64,000 nucleotides of DNA, taken from contig JAISKB010000022.1 in assembly GCA_031261085.1 (NCBI GenBank), positions 27,698 through 91,697 of the forward strand, written 5' to 3'. Both the position numbers and the translations under genes were made by a program. The notes under the pieces are model-generated. The model ran no database searches. It was not told the DNA's origin and saw only the letters and a program-made list of their open reading frames with translations. The stretch is from Christensenellaceae bacterium (GTDB lineage Bacteria; Bacillota; Clostridia; Christensenellales; CAG-138). This document shows, one piece after another, positions 37,335 through 45,390 of this stretch (position 1 is its first letter; every line of letters begins with the position of its first letter).

Positions 37335-38889
37335 GCTTACCCCCATTCTCTTTCGCAATGGCGTCCTTTACGATACCGCCCATCAATAAGCCAATCTCCT
37401 GAATGCTCTCTTCGGATACATTGCGCACTTCGCCGGAAAATTCGCCTTCGTACATAACCAATATCCTGTCGCTCAAAGCAAGCAGCTCTTCCAAATCCGC
37501 CGTAATCAGCAACACCGCGGCGTCTTTCTCCTTTTGCGCAATTAGCTGCTCGCGCACAAAGTTGATGGCGCCAATATCCAAACCACGGGTAGGATGCGCC
37601 GCGATGAGCAGCTTCGGGTTTCGGCTGATTTCCCGGGCCAATATTACCTTTTGCATGTTGCCGCCCGAAAGCGACTTAACCGGGAGGTTTAGCCTGCCCC
37701 CGCGGATATCGAATTGGTCGATAAGCGCAAGCGTCTTATCGTTGATGGCGCCGTTGCGCAGCAATCCGGCCCTTGAAAATTCCGCACTGCTTTCCTTGCC
37801 GCCAACTATGTTTTCCTGAATGCTCGCTTCGGCGCTCACCCCGGTAATCATGCGGTCTTCCGATATGTAGCCCAGCCCGGCTTCCCGCCTTTCGTGCACG
37901 CCGGTATGGGATATATCCTTCCCATCCAGCGAAATCTCTCCTTCCAGCTGCTTGGTAGCGCCCCAAATCAGCTCGATCAGCTCCTGCTGCCCATTGCCTT
38001 CCACGCCGCCAATGCCCAATATTTCGCCCTTTGCCACCGAAAAATTCAGGCCCTTGATCTTTAGCGATTGCGTATGCGGGTCGCTTGCCCAAAGGTTTTT
38101 AACCTCCAATATGTTCTCTGCGCCAACGGGTTTTTTCTCGCTCACCACCATCTCGAATTCATCCTGACCTACCATGGAGGTCGCGAGCCGTACCCGCGTC
38201 ATTTCCCCGCTCTCACGGGTCATATAATCCACAACCTTGCCACGGCGCATCACCGTAGCCATATCCGCTATTTCCGTTACTTCATTGAGTTTATGGGAGA
38301 TATAGGCGATTGCCTTCCCTTCTGATTTAAGCTGATTGATGATTTTAAACAGTTCTCCGCTTTCCTGCGGGGTGAGCACCGCCGTGGGTTCATCGAATAT
38401 CAGTATGCGCGCCCCTATGTATAGCGCCTTTATGATTTCCACCTTTTGCCGCTCGCCTACCGACAACCGCTGCACCAGCATATCCGGGTTCAGCTTCATG
38501 CCCATATCCTGCAACAGTTTTTGGATGCGCGTACGCGCGCTTTTATAGTCGATAATGCCCCTGGCTTTTGTCTGCGGCGCGTGCCCCAATATGATGTTCT
38601 CCAGCACGGACATCTGCGGGATTTGCATAAAGTTTTGATGCACCATGGCGATGCCCAGCTTTTGCGCGCCCGCAACGGTATACGACTGCCGTTTGCCCGC
38701 GATGAGGATTTCCCCTTCATCCTGGCGGTACATGCCAAACATGATGCGCATCAAGGTCGTTTTTCCCGCACCATTTTCGCCAACCAACGCATGAACCTTC
38801 CCGCCATCCAAAAAGAAGTCTACCTTATCATTGGCCAGAATATTGGGGAATTCTTTTACGATCCCCCGCATTTCCACTAAAGATTCCAC
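37315..38889 (-). CDS. ABC importer ATPase with two nucleotide-binding domains
   Basis: About 524 aa, two fused ABC domains as in RbsA/YufO. Domain 1 has a full Walker A (GENGAGKTTL), signature LSVGERQKVEI and Walker B ILIFDEPTAVLTP. Domain 2 has a degenerate Walker A (GVEGNGQQEL), LSGGNMQKVILAREI and LLIAAHPTRGLD in place of DEPTRGLD. This asymmetry is normal for the family. GTG at 38889 is preferred, 10 bases after GGGAG; a TTG two codons upstream is possible. Energises the BMP importer. Confidence 0.92.
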   Translation of the reverse strand: MESLVEMRGIVKEFPNILANDKVDFFLDGGKVHALVGENGAGKTTLMRIMFGMYRQDEGEILIAGKRQSYTVAGAQKLGIAMVHQNFMQIPQMSVLENIILGHAPQTKARGIIDYKSARTRIQKLLQDMGMKLNPDMLVQRLSVGERQKVEIIKALYIGARILIFDEPTAVLTPQESGELFKIINQLKSEGKAIAYISHKLNEVTEIADMATVMRRGKVVDYMTRESGEMTRVRLATSMVGQDEFEMVVSEKKPVGAENILEVKNLWASDPHTQSLKIKGLNFSVAKGEILGIGGVEGNGQQELIELIWGATKQLEGEISLDGKDISHTGVHERREAGLGYISEDRMITGVSAEASIQENIVGGKESSAEFSRAGLLRNGAINDKTLALIDQFDIRGGRLNLPVKSLSGGNMQKVILAREISRNPKLLIAAHPTRGLDIGAINFVREQLIAQKEKDAAVLLITADLEELLALSDRILVMYEGEFSGEVRNVSEESIQEIGLLMGGIVKDAIAKENGGKHEAEAH

Positions 38890-38904
38890 GGGCAATTCTC
38901 TCCC

Positions 38905-39483
38905 TTACTTCCAGATTATTTCCACTTCTTGTCCACTCTCTATATTGGCGGCGTTTACTTCATCCGTATCCAGATGCAATTCATTTTTAAAGTCCGCCGA
39001 TGCCCGCACCAATACCTGCTCAAATATGGTTGCGCGATCCCCGGGGATATATGCACTTACCCACTGCCCATCCTTTAACCCATGTTCCAGAGCTTCCTCG
39101 TTGGAGAGGTGCAAATGCCTTGCGGCAACCATGGCGCCCTCACTCAATTCCACCTGGCCGGCCGGGCCGATGACCAACAGGCCGGGGGTGCCGGCAAGGT
39201 CGCCGGATTGACGGATGCATCCCTTTATGCCCAGTTTGTAGCAATCGGTTCTGCTCAGCTCGACCTGGGTCTGCTTGCGCTCCGGGCCCAACACGCGCAC
39301 GCCGGTCATGTGCCCCTTGGGGCCGTGCAGGGTCACGCATTCCTGCATGGCATACTGCCCTTTTTGATAGAGCTCATGCTTGGGCGTCAGCGAATATCCA
39401 ACCCCAAAAAGGGCGGCTACATGTTCTTTCGATAGATGAATATGTCTGTTGGATATACCAACCGGTGCGTATAGCTTGTTCAT
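38905..39483 (-). CDS. pduL: PduL-type phosphate acyltransferase
   Basis: 192 aa. Exchanges CoA for phosphate on short acyl groups (acetyl, propionyl), the first step of acyl-CoA to acid plus ATP. PduL family His motifs are visible: SNRHIHLS, ARHLHLS and ELHLDTDEVNAANI. No encapsulation-peptide-like N-terminal helix is evident and no microcompartment shell genes are nearby, so it is probably a soluble form. First gene of the nine-gene operon. It complements the acetate-kinase-like gene at 43345 in the neighbouring operon. Confidence 0.92.
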   Translation of the reverse strand: MNKLYAPVGISNRHIHLSKEHVAALFGVGYSLTPKHELYQKGQYAMQECVTLHGPKGHMTGVRVLGPERKQTQVELSRTDCYKLGIKGCIRQSGDLAGTPGLLVIGPAGQVELSEGAMVAARHLHLSNEEALEHGLKDGQWVSAYIPGDRATIFEQVLVRASADFKNELHLDTDEVNAANIESGQEVEIIWK

Positions 39484-39818
39484 TTCCCTGTCCTTTGCCC
39501 GCCAAATTAATTATTAATTTATTAATTGCCCAATAAACCACTATAGAATATATTACCTTGGGCCAATATCCATCCTGTTGTAAAACGTTAGTTATTTGCT
39601 GGTAAAGTATCCGTTGATGAAAGAATATTTTTATTTAATTATAGTTCGGGCCGCCATACAATTGCATCAGGTGTTTGTATAACACAAAAAATGATTTATT
39701 GTCATTATGCATAATTCCAAATATTTCCTTTCATTTCGGTAAACTAAAAACGCGCCCTAAAAAGGGCGTGTTTTTAGTTGTTTGCTACAAATTGCCGCAA
39801 TCCGCATGATGCGTTTTG
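39484..39818. other. 335-base AT-rich interval with operon promoter region
   Basis: No gene seen. Reading on the minus strand, a TATAAT at 39643-39638 is the best -10 candidate for the pduL operon, although its -35 is poor. An inverted repeat GTGTT-TGTAT-AACAC (39671-39685) lies about 30 bases upstream of it and could bind a regulator such as the adjacent CdaR-type protein. The regulator's terminator occupies 39744-39777. Confidence 0.5.
39744..39777. terminator. Terminator of the CdaR-type regulator gene
   Basis: CTAAAAACGCGCCC / GGGCGTGTTTTTAG, 14-base arms with one G-T wobble and a loop TAAAAA. The T5 in either arm makes it functional in both directions; it lies 42 bases after the minus-strand regulator. 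Confidence 0.8.
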
Positions 39819-40919
39819 CTATAGGGACTGTGAACTTATTTTTAGTTTATAGAGCACGACCGCCATATACAAATAAAACGAGTCCGTAAAATTCAATGGG
39901 TCTTTCCCCGTCATTTCAAATATTTTATTCAAGCGGTATTTGAGCGTATTCCTGTGGATGTACAGCTTTTGCGCCGTATTGGTCACCTCCCCGTTACACT
40001 CCACATAGGTTTGGAAGGTATCCACCAAGTTCATGCCGTGGCTGTTTTCTTCCAGCGATTCAATCAGCGTTATCATCTCCTTGCTTTGATGTTCGCTCAA
40101 AATATGTGCAAATTGATAATCCTTATAAAAATGGACGCGTTTGTTGGGGGCCAGCGCACGCCCCAGCCGCAGCGCCGCCCTCGCCTGCTCGTAAGATTTG
40201 GATACGGGCAAGCTCTCTAACCCCACGCCGATTTTGCCCGGAATATATTTCATGATATACTGCAGCTTTTCTTCAAGGGTATCGATGTAATGCGGCATCA
40301 GCACGAAGGAATGGCTATCCAGCCGCAGCCTGCGGTCTATTTGATCCATCATGATTTTTAAGTGCTCATGCGCCTCCGCGATATTCTCGATCTCCTCGAT
40401 CAATATCACGCAATAGGGTTTGCGCACATCCGTGTTGAGCGAAAGCCCCCTGTTTATAAAGCCCTCGGTATATTCTTCGGTCGTATCCTTGTGGAGCCAT
40501 TCCCGAATGAACTCGCCCAACGTTTGGGATTCATCCTGCTTGACCAGCATCGTATACTGCTGACGGATCAGCAATTCCGCCAGCATCTTCGCCAATAGGA
40601 TGAACTTGGACACGGTTGCCGGATCCCCGCTGATGCTGATGACGCCAATCGGATAATCGTTGAACAGCACGGGCGCGTTTACGCCCCGGCGCAGTAAATC
40701 GGTATCCTCATGCACCTCCAATATCTTTTCGGATGCGATACACTGCAAGGCGCCATAGTGCAGCGTGCCTACCCTGGCGGGGTCGCCGCTTGCCAGCACG
40801 ATGCCATCCCTGCTGATGTAGCTAACATAGCTATCCGGCAGCACCTGCATCAGGGTATGCACGATTTGATCCATCTGTATTTTGTTCAAGAAATAGCTCT
40901 CGCGCGTCAAGTTCATCAT
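39819..40919 (-). CDS. CdaR/PucR-type transcriptional regulator
   Basis: 366 aa. N-terminal sugar-diacid-recognition-like domain (about 10-130, with GDPARVGTLHYGALQCIA and LFNDYPIGVISISGDP), a central GGDEF-like CdaR region, and a C-terminal PucR helix-turn-helix, TAQKLYIHRNTLKYRLNKI. Such proteins activate catabolic genes upon binding a carboxylate or purine derivative. Encoded divergently from the thiolase operon and next to the promoter of the BMP/CoA operon, it is the obvious candidate controller of both. GAGGTG precedes ATG 40919. Confidence 0.88.
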   Translation of the reverse strand: MMNLTRESYFLNKIQMDQIVHTLMQVLPDSYVSYISRDGIVLASGDPARVGTLHYGALQCIASEKILEVHEDTDLLRRGVNAPVLFNDYPIGVISISGDPATVSKFILLAKMLAELLIRQQYTMLVKQDESQTLGEFIREWLHKDTTEEYTEGFINRGLSLNTDVRKPYCVILIEEIENIAEAHEHLKIMMDQIDRRLRLDSHSFVLMPHYIDTLEEKLQYIMKYIPGKIGVGLESLPVSKSYEQARAALRLGRALAPNKRVHFYKDYQFAHILSEHQSKEMITLIESLEENSHGMNLVDTFQTYVECNGEVTNTAQKLYIHRNTLKYRLNKIFEMTGKDPLNFTDSFYLYMAVVLYKLKISSQSL

Positions 40920-41270
40920 TCCGGCACCTCATCCTGTAACATTCGTTATTCTCTTACCATCCATACATTGTTCGCACGCACAACAAGTTTGTTATATCTA
41001 TTTAAAGGCAGGTTTGGGAAACGCAAGAGGCTTTGGTATTTTATCCAAATTGTTAATGATAATCGCTTTTCGCAATTGTCATTATACCCAATCAAACGCA
41101 TTAGAGCAAGTGGAATAATCCGCATGGATTGTGCAATTGAATAACAGAACCAAGTATGCATTAGTGCGGAGGACAGTGTAAAAAAACGTTGCTTTTGCTA
41201 GAATAATAACAAAGATAGCGTATCCTTGTTCGAATGCATTTCAAGCAGTATTATAGCAGGAGGAAAGCAA
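40920..41270. other. 351-base divergent regulatory region
   Basis: Between the regulator (minus) and the thiolase operon (plus). Holds the regulator's promoter (41081-41109) and a leader of about 155 bases. Three AATTG-containing elements (near 41049, 41074 and 41136) might be operator parts. The only good plus-strand box pair (TTGTTC at 41226, TATTAT at 41249) would start transcription inside the ribosome-binding site, so the thiolase promoter is unassigned. Confidence 0.5.
41081..41109 (-). promoter_or_regulatory. Promoter of the CdaR-type regulator
   Basis: Minus strand TTGCTC (41109-41104), 17-base spacer, TATAAT (41086-41081). Start expected near 41074. Confidence 0.6.
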
Positions 41271-42449
41271 ATGAAAGAAGTAGTTGTTGTGAGCGGTGTT
41301 CGCACCGCTGTAGGCACAATGGATGGCTCACTCAAGGATATACACGAGTCGGATCTTGGCGGGCTTGTGATTGCGGAAGCGGTAAAGCGGGCGGGCATCG
41401 ATCCGGCCTGTGTGGATGAAGCCATCGTTGGCTGCGTAGGACAAATCGCGGAAAGCGGGTTTATTGGCCGCACCTGCTCGTTAAAGGGCGGGCTTCCCTT
41501 GGAAACCACCGCATATTCGGTAAACCGGCAATGCGGCTCTGGCCTGCAGGCCATCAACAGCGGCGTACAGGCCATACAATGCGGGCAGGCGGATGTTATC
41601 GTTGCCGCAGGCACCGAAAACATGGATTTGCTGCCCTATTATGCGCGCAACGCCCGCTACGGCTACCGCATGGGCGATGGCGTATTGCAGGATGGTATTA
41701 TCAGCATTTTAACCTGGCCGATGGGCCCCTATCACAACGGCACAACGGCCGAAAACGTTGCGGAAAAATACTCCATTTCCCGCGAGGATCAAGATGCGTT
41801 TGCGCTTTTGAGCCAGGAAAAGGCGCTGAAGGCCATTGCGGAAGGCAAGTTTAAGGAAGAAATACTCCCCATCGAAATCAAAGAAAAAAAGACGACGCGC
41901 ATATTCGATACGGATGAGCACCCGCGCGCCGGCCTCACCCTGGAAAAGCTGGGCAAGCTCCGGCCCGCGTTTAAAACGGGCGGTTCCGTTACTGCGGCCA
42001 ACTCTTCCGGCATCAACGACGGCGCCGCGGCGGCGGTGTTGATGAGCCGCGAAAAAGCCGATGCGCTTGGCGTAAAGCCGCTGCTGCGCGTCGTCGATTA
42101 TGCCGTGGCGGGCAACAGCCCGGATTATATGGGGTTCGCGCCCGCGCTATCCACCGCCAAGCTGCTCAAGCGCACCGGCCTTTCGGTAGCCGATATAGAT
42201 CTTTTTGAGCTCAACGAGGCGTTTGCCTCCCAGTCGCTGGCCGTCATCCGGGATTTGAACCTGCCCATGGACCGCGTCAACGTAAACGGCGGCGCCATCG
42301 CGCTGGGTCACCCTATCGGCGCTACCGGCGTTATCCTGACGGTAAAGCTGATGAACGAAATGCAGCGCAGAAAAGCCTGCTATGGCCTTGTGACCATGTG
42401 CATTGGCGGCGGGCAGGGCATTTCCACCATATTTGAAAGGGTAGTGTAA
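41271..42449 (+). CDS. Thiolase (acetyl-CoA C-acyltransferase)
   Basis: 392 aa, typical thiolase length. Nucleophilic Cys in NRQCGSGLQAINSG (about 88), His in GHPIGATG and second Cys in MCIGGGQG are all present, with NEAFASQ. It either condenses two acetyl-CoA or cleaves a 3-ketoacyl-CoA; sequence does not decide direction. ATG 41271 follows AGGAGG. First gene of a four-gene operon with hydroxyacyl-CoA dehydrogenase, kinase and hydratase; no acyl-CoA dehydrogenase or ETF is present, so it is not a complete butyrate operon. Confidence 0.95.
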   Translation: MKEVVVVSGVRTAVGTMDGSLKDIHESDLGGLVIAEAVKRAGIDPACVDEAIVGCVGQIAESGFIGRTCSLKGGLPLETTAYSVNRQCGSGLQAINSGVQAIQCGQADVIVAAGTENMDLLPYYARNARYGYRMGDGVLQDGIISILTWPMGPYHNGTTAENVAEKYSISREDQDAFALLSQEKALKAIAEGKFKEEILPIEIKEKKTTRIFDTDEHPRAGLTLEKLGKLRPAFKTGGSVTAANSSGINDGAAAAVLMSREKADALGVKPLLRVVDYAVAGNSPDYMGFAPALSTAKLLKRTGLSVADIDLFELNEAFASQSLAVIRDLNLPMDRVNVNGGAIALGHPIGATGVILTVKLMNEMQRRKACYGLVTMCIGGGQGISTIFERVV

Positions 42450-42460
42450 GGAGAAGCACG

Positions 42461-43300
42461 ATGAAAAAAGTAATGGTAGTAGGCGCGGGCCTGATGGGCG
42501 CCGGCATAGCGCAAACCTGTGCGCAGGCCGGGTACAGTGTTGTATTGGTAGATGTAAAAAAGGAATATGTAGAGGGCGCCATCGCCAAGCTGCAAACGCA
42601 GCTGGATAAGCTGGTTGCCAAGGGCAAGTTCACGCAGGAACAAGCGGACGCCACACTCTCGGGCATTACCCCCGCCACCGAATATGCGGCGGGCAAAGAT
42701 GCGGATTTGGTGATTGAGGCCGTGAATGAAAACCTCGATTTAAAGAAAAAGGTTTTCGCGGAACTGGATCAGGCCGTGGGCGCAAACGCGATCCTGGCAT
42801 CCAACACCTCCACGCTCTCCATCACCGCGCTCGGCGGGGTCACCAAGCGGCCGGAGAAGTGCATTGGCTTGCACTTTTTTATCCCGGCGCCGGTCATGAA
42901 GCTGGTGGAAATCATCCCCGGCCTAAACACCGCTCAGGAAGTAGTGCAGCAAATACAGGACTTCGCCAAAGACATTGGCAAAACCGCGGTATTGTGCAAC
43001 GATTACCCCGGCTTTACCGTAAACCGGCTTGCCGTGCCCATGTGGAATGAAGCCATGAACCTGGTAATGGAGGGGTTGCGCCCCGAAGATGTGGATACCG
43101 CCATGAAGCTGGGCGGCAATCACCCCATGGGGCCGCTGGAGCTGGCAGATTTTGCGGGGCTGGATACCGTGCTGGCCGTGATGACCGCACTGTGGGAGGG
43201 CTTTAAGGATCCAAAATTCCGTCCTTCCCCGCTGCTCGTAAAGATGGTGGAAGCGGGCAACTTGGGCCGCAAAACCAAAAAAGGATTTTACGAATATTGA
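42461..43300 (+). CDS. hbd: 3-hydroxyacyl-CoA dehydrogenase (Hbd-like)
   Basis: 279 aa. NAD-binding GAGLMGAGIAQTCAQAGY, catalytic His/Glu in LHFFIPAPVMKLVEII, Asn in PGFTVNRLAVP and the C-terminal helical domain with LGNHPMGPLEL-like GGNHPMGPLELADF. Interconverts 3-hydroxyacyl- and 3-ketoacyl-CoA. The motif usually HFFNP reads HFFIP, an uncommon Asn to Ile change next to the catalytic His. Follows thiolase by 11 bases. Confidence 0.93.
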   Translation: MKKVMVVGAGLMGAGIAQTCAQAGYSVVLVDVKKEYVEGAIAKLQTQLDKLVAKGKFTQEQADATLSGITPATEYAAGKDADLVIEAVNENLDLKKKVFAELDQAVGANAILASNTSTLSITALGGVTKRPEKCIGLHFFIPAPVMKLVEIIPGLNTAQEVVQQIQDFAKDIGKTAVLCNDYPGFTVNRLAVPMWNEAMNLVMEGLRPEDVDTAMKLGGNHPMGPLELADFAGLDTVLAVMTALWEGFKDPKFRPSPLLVKMVEAGNLGRKTKKGFYEY

Positions 43301-43344
43301 TATAGCCCTATGGATGCAGCCCCAATAAACAAGGCGGTAATGGT

Positions 43345-44550
43345 ATGGTTTTGATTTCTTGCAACGCAGGAAGCACGTCCCTTAAACTGGGCGTTATCGA
43401 AATGCCCGGCGGTAAAACGCTCGCTTCCGAAAAGATAGAGCGCATCGGCTCTTTGGATTCCACCTTAAACTTCAAAGACGCCGCAGGTATCGAATGGACC
43501 CGCAATATCTATATCGACAACCACGTTTGCGCCGCGCGGGCGGCGCTGGGCGCGCTAAAGGAAGAGGGTATCATCAAGAGCACCTCTGGCTTGGATGGCA
43601 TTGCATTTAAGGCCGTCCACGGCGGAGCGTTAACCGAGCCTACCTTGATAGACGATGAAGTGCTGGCCGTGATGGAACGGTTTATCACCGTTGCGCCGCT
43701 GCACAATCGGGTCTATTTGGATGTGATACGCGCATTCCGGCAGGTAGCGCCAAAGCTGCCCATGGTAGCGGTGTTTGAAACCGCGTTCCATAACACCATG
43801 CCAGAATATGCCTATACCTATGCCGTGCCGCTGGAATGGAAGGAAAAATACGGCGTGCGCAAGTATGGCTTCCACGGCGCTTCGCATTCCTACATCAATA
43901 AGCGCATACAAGAGCTTACCGGCCGCACGGACTTAAAAGTAATCTCCTGCCACCTGGGGGGCAGCTCCTCCTTATGCGCACTCCAAAGCGGCGTCTCCAT
44001 CGATGCCACGCAGGGGTTTTCCCCACAATCCGGCATCTCCATGGGTACCCGCAATGGGGATTTGGACGTATACATTATCTTCTACCTAGTGGCCAATGGC
44101 TTTACGCTCGAGGAGATCAACGATGCACTGTATACCAAGAGCGGCCTCAAAGGGCTTTCCGGCATCAGCGAGGATACCCGCGATATCGAATTGGCCGCCT
44201 CGCGCGGCGATAAGCGGGCGGAGCTTGCGCTGCAGGTATACTGTTATGATATAGTAAAGTATATCGGCGCGTATTGGGCGCTGTTGGGCGGCCTCGATGC
44301 CATCGTATTTACGGGCGGCATAGGCGAAAACAGCATTTTTATCCGCGCAAAGGTGCTGCGCATGCTGGAGCACATGGGCGTGGTGCTCGATGCGGATAAA
44401 AACCAGAACAACATCCCCAACCAGCGTATATCGACCGAAGCCTCCAGGGTGGATGTATATGTCATCCGCACAAATGAAGAGCTTATGGTAGCTGAAAAAG
44501 CGGCGGAAGTACTTTCTCAATTTGAAGGAGAGGATACACAACATGCCTGA
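43345..44550 (+). CDS. Acetate-kinase-family acyl kinase with altered active site
   Basis: 401 aa ASKHA kinase aligned end to end with acetate kinase (NAGSTSLK at the start, TGGIGEN, NEELMVAEKA at the end). Expected to make ATP from acyl-phosphate. Against recalled Methanosarcina acetate kinase, His180, His208 and Arg241 are kept (GFHGASH, CHLGG, MGTRNGD), but Arg91 is Lys (FKAVHGG), Asp148 is Glu (VFETAFH), Asn211 is Gly and Thr182 is Ala. Such a set suggests a different acyl substrate. Weak RBS (AAGGCGG) before ATG; its end overlaps the next gene by 8 bases. Partner acyltransferase may be PduL at 38905. Confidence 0.85.
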   Translation: MVLISCNAGSTSLKLGVIEMPGGKTLASEKIERIGSLDSTLNFKDAAGIEWTRNIYIDNHVCAARAALGALKEEGIIKSTSGLDGIAFKAVHGGALTEPTLIDDEVLAVMERFITVAPLHNRVYLDVIRAFRQVAPKLPMVAVFETAFHNTMPEYAYTYAVPLEWKEKYGVRKYGFHGASHSYINKRIQELTGRTDLKVISCHLGGSSSLCALQSGVSIDATQGFSPQSGISMGTRNGDLDVYIIFYLVANGFTLEEINDALYTKSGLKGLSGISEDTRDIELAASRGDKRAELALQVYCYDIVKYIGAYWALLGGLDAIVFTGGIGENSIFIRAKVLRMLEHMGVVLDADKNQNNIPNQRISTEASRVDVYVIRTNEELMVAEKAAEVLSQFEGEDTQHA

Positions 44551-45322
44551 AGCAATTCGCGTCATCAAAAACGCCGGCATTGGCGAACTGATTTTTGACA
44601 AGCCGGAGAACCGCAACACAATGGACGAGTTTTTTTTAGAAAGCCTGCTTGCCGGTATCGACGCGCTTGATGGCGATACGCAAATTCGCGCCATCATTTT
44701 AAAAAGCACGCACCCCAAGGTGTTTTTGGCGGGCGCGGACATCGCTTACATGGTCGGCAACACGCCCATAAAGGCCAAACGCTTTTGCGATTTAGGCTGC
44801 GCCGCCTTCTCCCGCATCCATACTTGCGCCAAGCCAGTTATTGCGGCCATCAATGGGCATTGCCTGGGCGGTGGGCTGGAATTGGCGCTGGCCTGCGATA
44901 TCCGCATAGCGAGCACAAACTGCAAGCTGGGCTTCCCCGAAGTGAAGCTGGGCATATCGCCCGGTTGGGGCGGGCTATACCGCTGCGCCCGGCTGATTGG
45001 CGAAGGCCGTGCGAAGGAGCTGCTGTATACCGGCAAGCTGATTGCCGCGCAGGAGGCCGAGCGGATGGGGCTAATCAACCATGCGGTGGAGCCGGAGCAG
45101 CTGCAAGCCACCTGCGAGCAGCTCGCAAACGAGATTGCCGCGAACGCGCCCATCCCCGTTTCGCTGATTAAAAAATGGCTGCCGCAGGCGGTGGACGCCG
45201 CGGATGATGTGGCAGACCATATCTCCGGCACCCTCGTGGCGGAATGCTTCGCATCCGAGGACCAAACCGAAGGTATGCGCGCTTTCCTCGAAAAACGGGA
45301 AGCGAAATTCACAGGCAAGTAG
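44543..45322 (+). CDS. Enoyl-CoA hydratase (crotonase 3)
   Basis: 259 aa. Both classical catalytic glutamates are present: GHCLGGGLELALACD and LGFPEVKLGISPGWGG. It should hydrate 2-enoyl-CoA to 3-hydroxyacyl-CoA, feeding the dehydrogenase and thiolase of the same operon. ATG 44543 has GGAGAGG upstream and lies inside the kinase's last codons. Contrasts with the two divergent crotonases of the pduL operon. Confidence 0.93.
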   Translation: MPEAIRVIKNAGIGELIFDKPENRNTMDEFFLESLLAGIDALDGDTQIRAIILKSTHPKVFLAGADIAYMVGNTPIKAKRFCDLGCAAFSRIHTCAKPVIAAINGHCLGGGLELALACDIRIASTNCKLGFPEVKLGISPGWGGLYRCARLIGEGRAKELLYTGKLIAAQEAERMGLINHAVEPEQLQATCEQLANEIAANAPIPVSLIKKWLPQAVDAADDVADHISGTLVAECFASEDQTEGMRAFLEKREAKFTGK

Positions 45323-45333
45323 GGGAGTTTTAC

Positions 45334-45380
45334 CCCACCCTTTTAACCCCCTCCCGCCGGGAGGGGGTTAAAAGGGTGGG
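45334..45380. repeat. Terminator-like dispersed repeat, copy 2 (perfect 23-bp palindrome)
   Basis: Two 23-base arms, perfectly complementary, around a single central C. The right arm reads GGAGGGGGTTAAAAGGGTGGG at its end. Lies between the convergent hydratase and Fe-ADH genes, ending both transcripts plausibly. Longest and most symmetric member of the family. Confidence 0.8.
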
Positions 45381-45390
45381 TCGCGCCTGT

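Noticed and set aside
41051..41086. Fur-box-like AATGATAATCG...CATTATA sequence
   Set aside because: Only half-site resemblance; it overlaps a good promoter and no iron-related gene is adjacent.
41226..41254. TTGTTC-17-TATTAT promoter for the thiolase operon
   Set aside because: Transcription would start inside the ribosome-binding site at 41258-41263, leaving no usable leader.
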